The notes under the pieces were generated by a model. It was not told the origin of the DNA. It was given only the letters and a program-made list of their open reading frames with translations, and did no database searches. The translations under genes were made by a program, and so were the position numbers. A stretch of 49,766 nt of DNA, taken from Cyclobacteriaceae bacterium (GTDB lineage: Bacteria > Bacteroidota > Bacteroidia > Cytophagales > Cyclobacteriaceae). Numbering within the stretch: position 1 is the first letter of the stretch; each line of letters begins with the position of its first letter. The stretch is taken from assembly GCA_012033595.1 (NCBI GenBank), contig JAAUQL010000037.1, forward strand, positions 1 through 49,766. The letters are read 5' to 3'. Below are positions 1 to 8,042 of this stretch, piece by piece.

Positions 1-147
1 GCTCATCTGACAAAGATGGGAGCTCATCCGGCAAAGATGGGAGCTCATCTGACAAAGATGGGAGCTCATCTGACAGAGATGGTAACTCATCTGACAATGA
101 TGGTAACTCATCTGACAAAGAAAGGACAATATCTGACAGAAAAAGGA
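1..147. repeat. 21-bp tandem repeat, seven copies, open at the left edge
   Basis: Seven consecutive 21-bp units with consensus GCTCATCTGACAAAGATGGG plus A. The first four units are nearly identical and the last three diverge progressively. Because 21 is a multiple of 3, the + strand stays open in frame 1 from the window edge to a TAA at 178-180, reading as a heptapeptide repeat (A/T-H-L-T-K-M-G/V). This could be the C-terminal tail of a protein cut by the window edge, or a noncoding minisatellite that happens to be open. There is no start codon or flanking domain to decide. The progressive decay toward the right end is typical of the edge of a tandem array. Confidence 0.85.
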
Positions 148-180
148 TCGCGTAAATACACCCCCTCACAGTTTTCCTAA
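1..180 (+). CDS. possible C-terminal end of a heptad-repeat protein (partial)
   Basis: The + strand is open in frame 1 from the window edge to TAA at 178-180 (59 codons). It is made of seven heptapeptide repeats followed by a short non-repetitive tail ending in Gln-Phe-Ser. The stop lies inside the first copy of the palindromic hairpin (164-193), so the tail may be read-out into repeat DNA, not a true protein end. No family is recognised. The frame is preserved mainly because the unit length is divisible by three, so coding potential is weakly supported. Confidence 0.25.
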   Translation, partial: AHLTKMGAHPAKMGAHLTKMGAHLTEMVTHLTMMVTHLTKKGQYLTEKGSRKYTPSQFS

Positions 181-193
181 GGAAACGCTGAGG
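164..193. repeat. CCTCA...TGAGG hairpin, solitary copy 1
   Basis: A 30-nt imperfect palindrome starting CCTCACAGTT and ending AAACGCTGAGG. It is the same family as the hairpins at 352-382, 568-597 and 2495-2524. It is followed by GGCTT and ACAGGTCGATT, sequence shared with the copy at 2495-2524, so the repeat unit extends beyond the hairpin on this side. Confidence 0.7.
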
Positions 194-851
194 CTTAGGA
201 ACAGGTCGATTCCCCTCCAGGCTCACAATAGGGCGATTTGACAAATGGTTGATAATTCTATTAACTTTATCGCATGTCGACTAATTTTCAACACACGGCG
301 AAAGGCACCTTTTTTTTGTAACCTTTACTTGTTATCGGTGGCGTTTTCCCTCCTCAGCGATTCCTGCGGATAACGCTGATGGAGGCTAGAAAATTCGAGC
401 ATCTGAAGCATTAAATTCTCTATAAAGACATAAGAGGTGAAATCTTACGTCCCTGAAAGGGTCAAATGTTTGTGCAACGATAAAGCGTATATTCATAGGA
501 CCCCATCGGGGTCGAGCAGTAGCTTTGATATCATTTCTATAAACAGTAAATCCCTTTGGGATTAATTCCTCAGCGTTTCCTGCGGATAACGCTGAGGGAG
601 GTTAGCTGCCAAAAACCGCTGTGATCTTCAATATACAAAGGCCTTTTTCGAGGTAGTTGTTGCACAACAGTGAATTCCTTTCCACAATACCTGGCACGCT
701 GCAAGCCCCCCATCTATATCTGAAAACCACATTCAATTGGCATAATTTTTTTTAGTAACCGAATATAAAAATCTCATACTGGACAAAAATCATTTTAGGT
801 ATGAATCATTCATAGTAGCTACATTTTTTAAAACACACAAATTGTAAAAAC
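181..851. other. gene-free stretch filled mainly by dispersed palindromic repeats
   Basis: No credible coding region. It holds the end of the first CCTCA...TGAGG hairpin (164-193), a GGCTT...ACAGGTCGATT segment also found after the hairpin at 2495-2524, and the complete repeat element at 352-597. From about 600 to 851 nothing beyond AT-rich sequence was recognised. Confidence 0.6.
352..597 (+). repeat. dispersed palindromic repeat element, copy A
   Basis: Bounded by two hairpins in the same orientation. One is at 352-382. The other, at 568-597, has perfect 10-bp arms CCTCAGCGTT/AACGCTGAGG around the loop TCCTGCGGAT. Between them lie three short palindromes: CCCTGAAAGGG at 451-461, GACCCCATCGGGGTC at 499-513 and AATCCCTTTGGGATT at 549-563. 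Their centres (456, 506, 556) are exactly 50 bp apart. The same element lies in inverse orientation at 44402-44620, with most of the sequence alignable. There is no open reading frame inside, so it is a non-autonomous repeat or a structured regulatory or RNA element. The element class is not recognised. Confidence 0.85.
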
Positions 852-2383
852 ATGTTCACTAAATCCTTTTGGAACGAATTTGCTTCTATTTACGATTACC
901 CGGCTCTGGACAAGGATATAAAGGTCGATGTGGCAATAATTGGAGCCGGAGTTACAGGAATTTCCACTGCCACGCTACTGGCCAGAGTCGGTTATACAGT
1001 AGCGGTGCTCGAAAGCCTGAAAGTAGGCGGTGGCACAAGCAGCCACAGCACCGGCAACCTCTACTTTACGGTAGATAAAAATCTTGGCCACCTGCACGAC
1101 AAATACGATAAGGAAACAATTCTGAATCTGGTAAAATCCCGTGCGGCTGCATTAGACCAAATGGAAACCTGGGTGAAGGAATTTTCACTGGATTGCGACT
1201 TTAATCGACAGCCATGGTACCTCTATTCCGGTTCCGAAGTCAATGATAAGTTGATTGATGATGAATTCAAATATGCTCAAGAGGCAGGTGTGTCCATAAA
1301 ATGGGCAGAAAAATCCGATTTTCCACTTAATGTATCCAAAGCCGTGAAAGTAGATGGCCAGGCTCAGTTGAACCCCATGCGTTATGTGCAGGAACTGACC
1401 AAATCAGTCGCCTCAGATAAACTTCAGATATATGAGTGCACACGCGTAACAGATGTGGATGAGGACGATGGACAGGTGACAATCAAAACCACAGGCGGCA
1501 CGGTCAGGGCAAAATATGCGGTACATGCCACCCACATTCCCAAAGGCGTGATGGCAGTGCAGGCGGCCCTTTCTATGTACCGCGAATATGGAGTGGCCTT
1601 TCGTACGGAACATATTGACTTTCCCCCGGGGATATTCTGGGGATACCACGGCGAAGCAAATAAGTATAGTTCGCGCCTTTATCAGCGTGGCGGAAAAAAT
1701 ATGTAATGGTCATTGGCGAATCCCACCGGGTAGGACAAGCGGAAGACAACATTGAAAATATCAAAAAGCTGGAAGCTTTTGCCAAAGAACAGTACGGATT
1801 GGAAAACGCCGTGTATCGCTGGGGCGGTCAACACTACAAGCCCGCAGACCTCATTCCCTATATCGGTCCCAAAAAAGGAGGTAGTCATGTCTTTATAGCC
1901 ACAGGCTTTTCCACTGACGGCTTAGTCTATGGTACTCTTGCCGGAATGCTCATCGCAGATGCTATAGAAGGCAAAGAAAACCCCTGGGTCGATATGTATA
2001 AAGCCCATCGCTTCAGTCCCCTGAAGTCTGCCAGCAACTTCATCGAAGAAAGCATCAACACAGCCAAACAATACTTGAACATCCTCCCCGGAAAAGCAGA
2101 TAAAGCGGATTTTGAGCATGTGAAAAACGGTCAGGGAGCTATTGTGGAACAAGACAATGAAAAAATAGCTGCCTATCGCGATGAAGAGGGCAAGCTTACC
2201 TTGACCTCGGCGGTATGCCCGCACATGAAATGCATAGTGAACTGGAACAATGCCGAAAAAACCTGGGATTGCCCCTGCCATGCCAGCCGCTTCCAACCCG
2301 ATGGAACTGTACTGGAAGGACCTTCGTACCATCCGCTCGCCAGCATAGAAATGATAGGGGGGGAAATTAAAAAAGAAAAATAA
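852..2383 (+). CDS. FAD-dependent oxidoreductase with C-terminal Rieske [2Fe-2S] domain (frameshifted)
   Basis: Reconstructed length is about 510 residues. The N-terminal half is a DAO-type FAD-binding oxidoreductase, with GAGVTG at residues 31-36 and an acidic residue ending the second strand. The C-terminus is a Rieske domain with the ligands C-P-H at about 456-458 and C-P-C-H at about 474-477. This is the architecture of YhfW-like proteins, whose physiological substrate is not firmly known. As written, translation stops at TAA 1704-1706 and continues from 1706 in the -1 frame. Adding one A to the A6 run at 1694-1699 restores a continuous protein across a conserved region, so both halves belong to one gene. 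The run reads A AAA AAT in frame, a possible -1 slippery heptamer, but a one-base deletion is simpler. A terminator-like hairpin follows at 2442-2470. Confidence 0.85.
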
Positions 2384-2441
2384 TGGATATTGCAGAAGCC
2401 ATATTCATAGGAATAGGCATAATGGCACATTACTCCCCTCT

Positions 2442-2470
2442 GGCGCAAGTGTTTTCCACTTGTGCCTTTT
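2442..2470 (+). terminator. rho-independent-type terminator after the Rieske oxidoreductase
   Basis: Arms GGCGCAAGTG and CACTTGTGCC pair with one wobble around a TTTTC loop and are followed by TTTT. It lies about 60 bp past the stop codon at 2383. Confidence 0.6.
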
Positions 2471-2494
2471 CTCAGCCTACATAACATTACTCCC

Positions 2495-2524
2495 CCTCAG
2501 AGTTATCCGCAGGAAACGCTGAGG
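2495..2524. repeat. CCTCA...TGAGG hairpin, solitary copy 2 (inverse loop orientation)
   Basis: Arms CCTCAGAGTT and AAACGCTGAGG surround ATCCGCAGG, the reverse complement of the loop in the 568-597 copy. It is followed by GGCTTTAACAGGTCGATTT, a tail also found after the hairpin at 164-193. This shows that the hairpin can occur without the 50-bp-phased core. Confidence 0.7.
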
Positions 2525-2669
2525 CTTTAACAGGTCGATTTGACAATGGGTAAGTAATCTATCTGCAGAGCCGGCAATCGTGGCTTAAATTTGACTTCGG
2601 CTCTATGCTACCCGCTTATTTTTTTGAGCTCAATTTTTGACCTTAAAAGTTGACAAATTGGGAATGAAG

Positions 2670-2700
2670 TTTAATCGAATGCTGTTTTTAACTAGATTTG
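2670..2700 (+). promoter_or_regulatory. candidate Bacteroidota-type promoter for the DUF1080 gene
   Basis: TAGATTTG at 2693-2700 matches the -7 consensus TAnnTTTG, with TTTA at 2670-2673 at the -33 position and a 19-bp spacer. It lies about 190 bp before the preferred start at 2893, which would leave a long leader. Confidence 0.4.
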
Positions 2701-2892
2701 TATAGTGGACATGCGTTTTAACTAACTAAGTGTCTGTCCGGAATGTCCAGACAAACACCTATTATCAAAAATCAAAAGAAGATGCTCAAAGCCCTTTGGA
2801 TTCTAAATTTTCAATATTTGAGGCTTGTATCTGGGATTTTAGAATTTTCTCATGAGCCTATTTTACAGACATACTTTAATCATAAACTTATC

Positions 2893-3879
2893 ATGAAAAA
2901 TTTACGAATTATCTTTTTTCTATTTGTTTTCACAATGGCTGGTTTTACTTCTACTAAAGCTCAGCGTGTAGAAAGTGAATCGCCATTGATTGGCAGGTGG
3001 GATCTTACCATTAACATGACGGAAGATCAATTAAAGAATCTCGGCATTTTCCGACATGGTTTAATGGCATCGGATGGTTTTCCGGGATGGCTTGAAGTTA
3101 AATTGTCCGGTTTATCGACCCTTGTCGGATATTATGTAGGATACGAGGGAAGTGCAAGACCCATCGCCGAAGTTCATTATTCAGCCGATGACGACAAATA
3201 TCACTTTACTATTCCTCCCCAATGGATGGATATTGATGATATTTATTTTGAATTCACATTAAAAGACGACAAGCTTTCGGGCTATGAGGTGCTCGACGGA
3301 AATAAACTTAAATTCACCGGAGTGCGTGCGCCAAGTTTAACAAGAAGCGAACCTCCGGTGTGGGGAAATCCCATTAATTTGCTTACCACCAATATGGATC
3401 GTTGGATCATTCCGGCAAATAATAAATTTGCAATGATTGAAGGTATAATGGTGAACAAAGAAAAAGGGGGCAACTTGATTAGCACTCAAAAATTCGATGA
3501 TTTCAAACTCAGTATAGAATTTAGGTATCCGGAAGGAAGCAATAGCGGAATTTATCTTCGTGGCCGCCATGAACTTCAGATCGAAGACTCAAAGGGCAGA
3601 ACAGACAAAGTAAGCATAGGAGGCATTTATGGATTTATTGAACCCGCAGTTTACGCGGCAAAAAAACCAGGAGAATGGCAAACTTACGAAATAACCTTAG
3701 TAGGGCGACATGTAACCGTCGTACTCAATGGTATTGAGGTTATTTCGAACCGTCCGATCCCGGGGATCACCGGCGGATCGCTCGACAGTAACGAAGGAGA
3801 GCCAGGTCCTATTATGATTCAGGGAGATCATGGCCCGGTTGAATTCCGTAAATTTGTGATTACGCCATCGATGAACTAA
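2893..3879 (+). CDS. secreted DUF1080 / 3-keto-disaccharide hydrolase-type protein
   Basis: The preferred start at 2893 gives 328 residues beginning MKNLRI, with a hydrophobic core and a cleavage-like T-K-A-Q at about 21-24, a typical Sec signal peptide. The frame is open upstream to 2743, but that extension is basic and not signal-like. The C-terminal part (about residues 170-328) has the DUF1080 concanavalin-like fold pattern: D-F-K-L-x-I-E-F-R, then S-N-S-G-I-Y-L-R-G and E-L-Q-I-E-D-S. Members act in glycan or keto-sugar catabolism or as secreted carbohydrate-binding proteins. The N-terminal 130 residues form a separate beta-rich domain that I do not recognise. It appears monocistronic, between a candidate promoter (2670-2700) and a bidirectional terminator (4009-4046). 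Confidence 0.8.
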   Translation: MKNLRIIFFLFVFTMAGFTSTKAQRVESESPLIGRWDLTINMTEDQLKNLGIFRHGLMASDGFPGWLEVKLSGLSTLVGYYVGYEGSARPIAEVHYSADDDKYHFTIPPQWMDIDDIYFEFTLKDDKLSGYEVLDGNKLKFTGVRAPSLTRSEPPVWGNPINLLTTNMDRWIIPANNKFAMIEGIMVNKEKGGNLISTQKFDDFKLSIEFRYPEGSNSGIYLRGRHELQIEDSKGRTDKVSIGGIYGFIEPAVYAAKKPGEWQTYEITLVGRHVTVVLNGIEVISNRPIPGITGGSLDSNEGEPGPIMIQGDHGPVEFRKFVITPSMN

Positions 3880-4008
3880 AATGGAAATAGCAGGCATTTG
3901 AGGTATTTTCCTTTAAAATGTCCGGATCTATGTCGTAAAAAATGAATTGCAAAATCTACTTTTTACGACTAATCACAAACGCTCTTAAAGCTTCAGGCCG
4001 CGAGCAGA

Positions 4009-4046
4009 AAAAAAGCCTTCAACATCACGGATATTGAAGGCTTTTT
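4009..4046. terminator. bidirectional terminator between convergent genes
   Basis: Arms AAAGCCTTCAA and TTGAAGGCTTT pair perfectly around an 11-nt loop, with an A-run on the left and a T-run on the right. It can therefore end both the + strand DUF1080 transcript and the - strand transcript whose stop codon is at 4068. Confidence 0.8.
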
Positions 4047-4067
4047 TGAATACATAGCTTAAAATTT

Positions 4068-5567
4068 CTAATCTGATTGCTTATAATTTCTAACGGTAGC
4101 CAGTACATTTTCCCAAAGCATTTCGTATGGCACGACTTCAAAGTCTATAAATGATTCACCGGCCACTTCCGATTCCATAAGTTTATCCTGAAGGTACTTG
4201 CTCTTTTGAATAATCGTTTCATATTCCCTGTTGTGAATAGCGATTTTGTGCAATAGCTTACAAAACGTCTTTGTCCGCTTGCTGTAGCTGTTGTTCAGAA
4301 ACTTGCTGACGTAATCATCTATGGCATTTAATTTCGTATAGAGTTTAGACAATTCATCGCTGGTTTTATTCATTGTTTGCAATATCAGAATCGCCACATG
4401 GTAGCCGGCATTTTCTTTAGAGAACTCCGGCGTTTTCTCTACAAATTGGTGATAATCAAATTTTTTAATGATTTTCTTGTTATTGGTCAGAAAGTATAGA
4501 TAGCTTCTATAAATATTCCACCTTAGTAAGTCCTTTTCTTCCAGGTCTCCAAAAGTTTTGTTGCTAGCCACCCGGAAGAATATATCAGATGCTTTTTCGA
4601 ATTGCTTGTTTTGTATATACAGGATCACAAATTTTTCGGCAAAGCCATACCAAGATTTAGAGCTGCTGTCCACCTCGTTGAGCATGCGCTCCAGAAATTC
4701 GCTACCCTCCTCGTGCTTGCGCAATTTTATCAATGCATTTCCTTTGGCAAAATTGACAAATAAGCTATCGAACCTCTTTTGATTTATTTTGCCGTTTAAA
4801 AAATCTTGCTCCACTTTTGAAATGGTAGATAGCACCTGATCAAACTCTCCGGTTAGTTCAAGATACCAAATTTCAAGTTTGAGATAACGTTCAAAAATAT
4901 TATATGAATGCGTTTTTTCGTAAAGGCTTTTCAGTTCAGCAATTGCCTTTTTAAAAGGTTCAAAGCTCTTTTTTCGGTTGTTTACCGTGCTATTGATGCT
5001 AAGTCTGTATTCCTGAAATATGGTTTCTGCTTTTTCCTCCAGTCGTTCCAAGGCCTCGGTGTCTTCGAGCTGTTTTTTGATGTTCTGGAATAGTTTTGGC
5101 CGGTATGTTTTTGCATACACTTCGCGAAGTTCGCGCAAGCAGTCTATCGACACCACAGTAAACTCGCCTTCCCTGGCCAAATCCATGGTTTTATAGAGCA
5201 GTTTTGTGCCTAATTTGGTCTCATCAATATTGAGCAACATCCGCGAAAAATGCAGGTAGTCAAGAGCTTCCTGGTATAGGTTGGCGGCTTTGGAATGTCT
5301 TTGGCTGGAGAAATCCATGAAAAACAGGTGGTTGAGCAATTTCCTGCTCAGTCGCGATTTCAACATTCTGAATTTGAAATCGACCTCTTCACTTCCGTAA
5401 ATACCACTCGAAGCTTCCACATCGTCATTGAACTCCCCGTTTTTAATCCCCAAAAACAAGTTAATCTCCTTGTTGCCGTTTTGATGCAGGTTTTTGAGAT
5501 CCAACAAAGGCAGGTTGCGCCGTGTGTGATCGGTTACTATTTTTATCAAATCCTTTATTTCATCCAT
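4068..5567 (-). CDS. hypothetical protein, all-helical, possibly TPR-like
   Basis: 499 residues with no signal peptide or membrane segment, rich in Lys, Leu, Glu and aromatic residues in a pattern of repeated amphipathic helices. This would suit a degenerate tetratricopeptide-like solenoid. No catalytic motif is visible and I do not recognise a named family. It starts MDEIKDLIKI at 5567 and ends just past the bidirectional terminator at 4009-4046. The gene stands alone, with a 550-bp gap upstream and a convergent neighbour. I infer a cytoplasmic scaffold or protein-interaction role from composition only. Confidence 0.75.
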   Translation of the reverse strand: MDEIKDLIKIVTDHTRRNLPLLDLKNLHQNGNKEINLFLGIKNGEFNDDVEASSGIYGSEEVDFKFRMLKSRLSRKLLNHLFFMDFSSQRHSKAANLYQEALDYLHFSRMLLNIDETKLGTKLLYKTMDLAREGEFTVVSIDCLRELREVYAKTYRPKLFQNIKKQLEDTEALERLEEKAETIFQEYRLSINSTVNNRKKSFEPFKKAIAELKSLYEKTHSYNIFERYLKLEIWYLELTGEFDQVLSTISKVEQDFLNGKINQKRFDSLFVNFAKGNALIKLRKHEEGSEFLERMLNEVDSSSKSWYGFAEKFVILYIQNKQFEKASDIFFRVASNKTFGDLEEKDLLRWNIYRSYLYFLTNNKKIIKKFDYHQFVEKTPEFSKENAGYHVAILILQTMNKTSDELSKLYTKLNAIDDYVSKFLNNSYSKRTKTFCKLLHKIAIHNREYETIIQKSKYLQDKLMESEVAGESFIDFEVVPYEMLWENVLATVRNYKQSD

Positions 5568-6119
5568 CGCTTTCGATAAGTTTAAAATACGTTAAACATA
5601 CAATCCATCCCTTCCATAAGGTGTCTGTCTGTATTCATAAAAAAATTGGGAGCCAAAAGCATAACTTTCCACTCAACACTATCCTCCAAAAAAAAAGTAG
5701 CCATGGTTTTTGACGTTGCGAAGTTTGTCGTCAACTCTACTGTCCAATAAAAGACAATATTTCATTCAAATGTGAAAATTATTTGTTTCATATATGCAAG
5801 TATTCTGTAACCTTGGCATATGTGTAGACAGACAGGTCAAATCTTTCGACTAATGATTTTTGACTTTCATAGGAAATTGATCTTTGAATAAAAAAGTTCG
5901 GCTTGTTTTTGCATGCATGTTGAAGGCGGCTGCGAATGGATGAGCATGGAAACAGTGATCTAAACTGCGGTAATGATCATGTCGACTTGGCCGCCTTGAA
6001 GGCTGTTTTTGAATAAATATGTCCTTGTCTTTTTGTTGCGACTGAAATGGATGAGAAAGGGAGTTTACTAAATAGTATGGATTTTTACAAAAGAAAATAA
6101 TATGCTAAAAACAGTTTTT
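5568..6119. other. 550-bp intergenic stretch, no gene supported
   Basis: AT-rich sequence upstream of the helical protein gene and downstream of xerD. The only structure noticed is an 8-bp inverted repeat, AAGGCGGC (5923-5930) and GCCGCCTT (5990-5997), with a 59-nt loop. No start codon with coding-like continuation was found on either strand. Confidence 0.5.
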
Positions 6120-7019
6120 TCAACTTCTGGGATGATATTCTTCGATGATCTGCTTCAAATACTCACGGTCTAAGTGCGTGTATATTTCAGTGGTGGTAAT
6201 CGATTCGTGGCCAAGCATTTCCTGAACCGCTCTCAGGTCGGCACCACCTTCCACCAAATGAGTTGCAAAGGAATGCCGAAAGGTATGCGGACTCACCGAC
6301 TTTTGGATGCCGGCCTTTTTTGCCAAATTTTTGATGAGGGTAAACACCATGACCCTGGTAAGACCCCGACCCCGCCGGTTTAAGAATACATAGTTTTCAT
6401 ATCCTGGTTGTATGGCCGTATGTACTCTGATTTCTTCCATATAAATCCTGATGTATTTGATGGCTTCTTTACCAATAGGCACCAGCCGTTCTTTGTTGCC
6501 CTTACCCACTATGCGCAGAAAACCAATGTCAAAATACACCTGGTTTATTTTTAAATTGATGAGCTCCGACACACGCAAACCCGAACTGTACAGTGTCTCC
6601 AACATTGCCCGGTTTCTGCCGCCTTCGGCAGTAGATAGGTCTATAGCTGCCAACAGTTTTTCGATTTCGAAAAAATTAAGCACATCTGGGAGCTTGCGGC
6701 CCAGCTTAGGCGCTTCAATAAGCGTGGAAGGATTGTCGGATATAAGTTGTTCATATTCCAAGAAAAGATAAAAGGACTTGATACCCGAGAGTATCCTAGA
6801 TTGGCTGTAGGCCGACAGCTCCAATCCGGCGATTTCTTTGAGCAGATCCTCTATCATTTTGCTACTGACCTGTGTAGGTCCGGTCGGATTATTGGAGTTC
6901 TCGACAAACTGTTTTAGTTTTACAACATCCCGGACATACGCCTGAATTGAATTGTCTGACAATGATCTTTCAAGCTTGAGGTAGTTGGCAAATTGACGTA
7001 TGAGGATGTCCCAATTCAT
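6120..7019 (-). CDS. xerD: tyrosine recombinase XerD
   Basis: From the Met at 7019 the product is 299 residues, matching the roughly 298 of XerD. The frame also allows a start at 7040, seven codons upstream, but that would extend into aroQ. The N-terminal SAM-like DNA-binding domain is at about 1-90. The catalytic domain shows R149 (G-L-R-V-S-E-L), K173, H245 and R248 (H-T-F-R-H), H271 (L-G-H-E) and nucleophile Y280 (E-I-Y-T-H-L). The protein resolves chromosome dimers at dif with XerC and FtsK. No integron or prophage surrounds it, supporting the housekeeping Xer assignment. The XerC/XerD distinction rests on overall similarity and is less certain than the family. It is divergent from aroQ with only 14 bp between the two start codons, so promoters must overlap the coding sequences. 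Confidence 0.93.
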   Translation of the reverse strand: MNWDILIRQFANYLKLERSLSDNSIQAYVRDVVKLKQFVENSNNPTGPTQVSSKMIEDLLKEIAGLELSAYSQSRILSGIKSFYLFLEYEQLISDNPSTLIEAPKLGRKLPDVLNFFEIEKLLAAIDLSTAEGGRNRAMLETLYSSGLRVSELINLKINQVYFDIGFLRIVGKGNKERLVPIGKEAIKYIRIYMEEIRVHTAIQPGYENYVFLNRRGRGLTRVMVFTLIKNLAKKAGIQKSVSPHTFRHSFATHLVEGGADLRAVQEMLGHESITTTEIYTHLDREYLKQIIEEYHPRS

Positions 7020-7033
7020 GGAATTATAAATAA

Positions 7034-7453
7034 ATGGCAATATTAATCATAAACGGGCCAAATTTAAATTTGCTCGGCACACGCGAGCAAAGTATCTATG
7101 GGTCTCAGGGCTTTGAGGCTTATCTTACAAAGTTGCAGGAGTGGTATCCTCAGGCTGGACTTCAGTATTTTCAATCCAATTCCGAATCGGAAATCATAAA
7201 CAAAATACACGAGGTAGGATTTGAGATCGGTGGTATCATACTCAACGCGGGGGCTTTTACCCATACCTCTATTGCCATACGCGATGCCATAGCAGCCGTG
7301 ACCAGCCCGGTGGTAGAAGTTCATATTTCCAATGTACATGCCCGTGAAGCGTTTCGGCACAAGAGCTATCTTTCTGCTGTCTGCAAAGGGGTGATATTGG
7401 GTTTTGGATTGGATAGCTACAGATTGGCGGTGGAGTACTTTATCAAATCATAG
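7034..7453 (+). CDS. aroQ: type II 3-dehydroquinate dehydratase
   Basis: 139 residues, a usual length for the type II enzyme, which converts 3-dehydroquinate to 3-dehydroshikimate in the shikimate pathway. The N-terminus shows G-P-N-L-N-L-L-G-x-R-E with the catalytic loop Tyr in S-I-Y-G. The catalytic and anion-binding elements L-N-A-G-A-F-T-H-T-S and E-V-H-I-S-N-x-H-A-R-E-x-F-R are complete. It is the first gene of a + strand run (aroQ, marC, rnhA, trmN6) with 18-bp and 1-bp gaps between the first three, suggesting one transcript. The start overlaps the region just upstream of xerD. Confidence 0.96.
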   Translation: MAILIINGPNLNLLGTREQSIYGSQGFEAYLTKLQEWYPQAGLQYFQSNSESEIINKIHEVGFEIGGIILNAGAFTHTSIAIRDAIAAVTSPVVEVHISNVHAREAFRHKSYLSAVCKGVILGFGLDSYRLAVEYFIKS

Positions 7454-7471
7454 GTTTACCATTGTTGAGTT

Positions 7472-8041
7472 ATGCTCAATTTCAAAGAAATCGCATCAGT
7501 TACGCTCATCCTTTTTTCTATCATCGATGTGCTGGGGTCTATTCCTATCATCATCGATCTGAGGAAGAAGAATGGTCAAATTGAGTCAGGTAAAGCCACC
7601 ATAGTAGCGGGGGTCATCATGATCGCGTTTCTTTTTATTGGTGAAGGCATACTCAAACTCTTTGGCATCGATGTGGAATCATTTGCTATAGCCGGAGCCA
7701 TCATTATTCTGATTATCGGCATGGAAATGATTCTTGACCGTTCATTGTTTAAGCAAGATCCCGGGTTTACCAATGCAGCTTCCATTGTTCCTCTGGCTTT
7801 TCCGCTCATTGCCGGTGCCGGCTCACTCACCACCATACTTTCGCTCAAAGCGGCTTATGGGCAGACCAACATACTTATTGGCATCATTGTCAATCTGGTC
7901 TTTGTGTATATTGTCCTTAAGTCATCGGTATGGCTCGAAAAAAAGCTGGGCCAAAGCGGCTTCAATATTCTCAGAAAGGTTTTTGGCATCATTCTATTGT
8001 CATTGGCCATCAAACTATTAAAGGACAATTTGCTGACATAA
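7472..8041 (+). CDS. MarC family integral membrane protein
   Basis: 189 residues with about six hydrophobic helices. Recognisable family segments are an N-terminal F-S-I-I-D-V-L-G-S-I-P helix and a P-L-A-F-P-L-I-A-G-A-G-S motif in the middle, the MarC/YhgN signature. It resides in the inner membrane. The biochemical role of the family is unknown, and the historic link with multiple antibiotic resistance was not confirmed. It lies 18 bp after aroQ and ends one base before the rnhA start, so co-transcription is likely. Confidence 0.9.
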   Translation: MLNFKEIASVTLILFSIIDVLGSIPIIIDLRKKNGQIESGKATIVAGVIMIAFLFIGEGILKLFGIDVESFAIAGAIIILIIGMEMILDRSLFKQDPGFTNAASIVPLAFPLIAGAGSLTTILSLKAAYGQTNILIGIIVNLVFVYIVLKSSVWLEKKLGQSGFNILRKVFGIILLSLAIKLLKDNLLT

Positions 8042-8042
8042 T

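Larger units (their letters stand above)
2384..2892. other. gene-free stretch with terminator, repeat hairpin and promoter
   Basis: No protein gene is supported. It contains a terminator-like hairpin (2442-2470), a solitary repeat hairpin (2495-2524) and a candidate promoter (2670-2700). The reading frame open from 2743 runs into the DUF1080 gene, but a classical signal peptide begins only at 2893, so 2743-2892 is treated as leader. Confidence 0.5.

Noticed and set aside
1-147. CRISPR-like array
   Set aside because: The 21-bp units are directly adjacent with no unique spacers, and no cas gene is present.
852-2383. Two separate genes (FAD protein and Rieske protein)
   Set aside because: The break falls inside a conserved oxidoreductase region and one base restores continuity; the second half starts mid-domain.
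5923-5997. Inverted repeat AAGGCGGC...GCCGCCTT as an RNA gene or operator
   Set aside because: Arms are only 8 bp with a 59-nt loop and there is no other support.
6120-7019. Integrase of a mobile element
   Set aside because: Length, motifs and housekeeping neighbours fit Xer recombinase; no att sites or cargo were seen.
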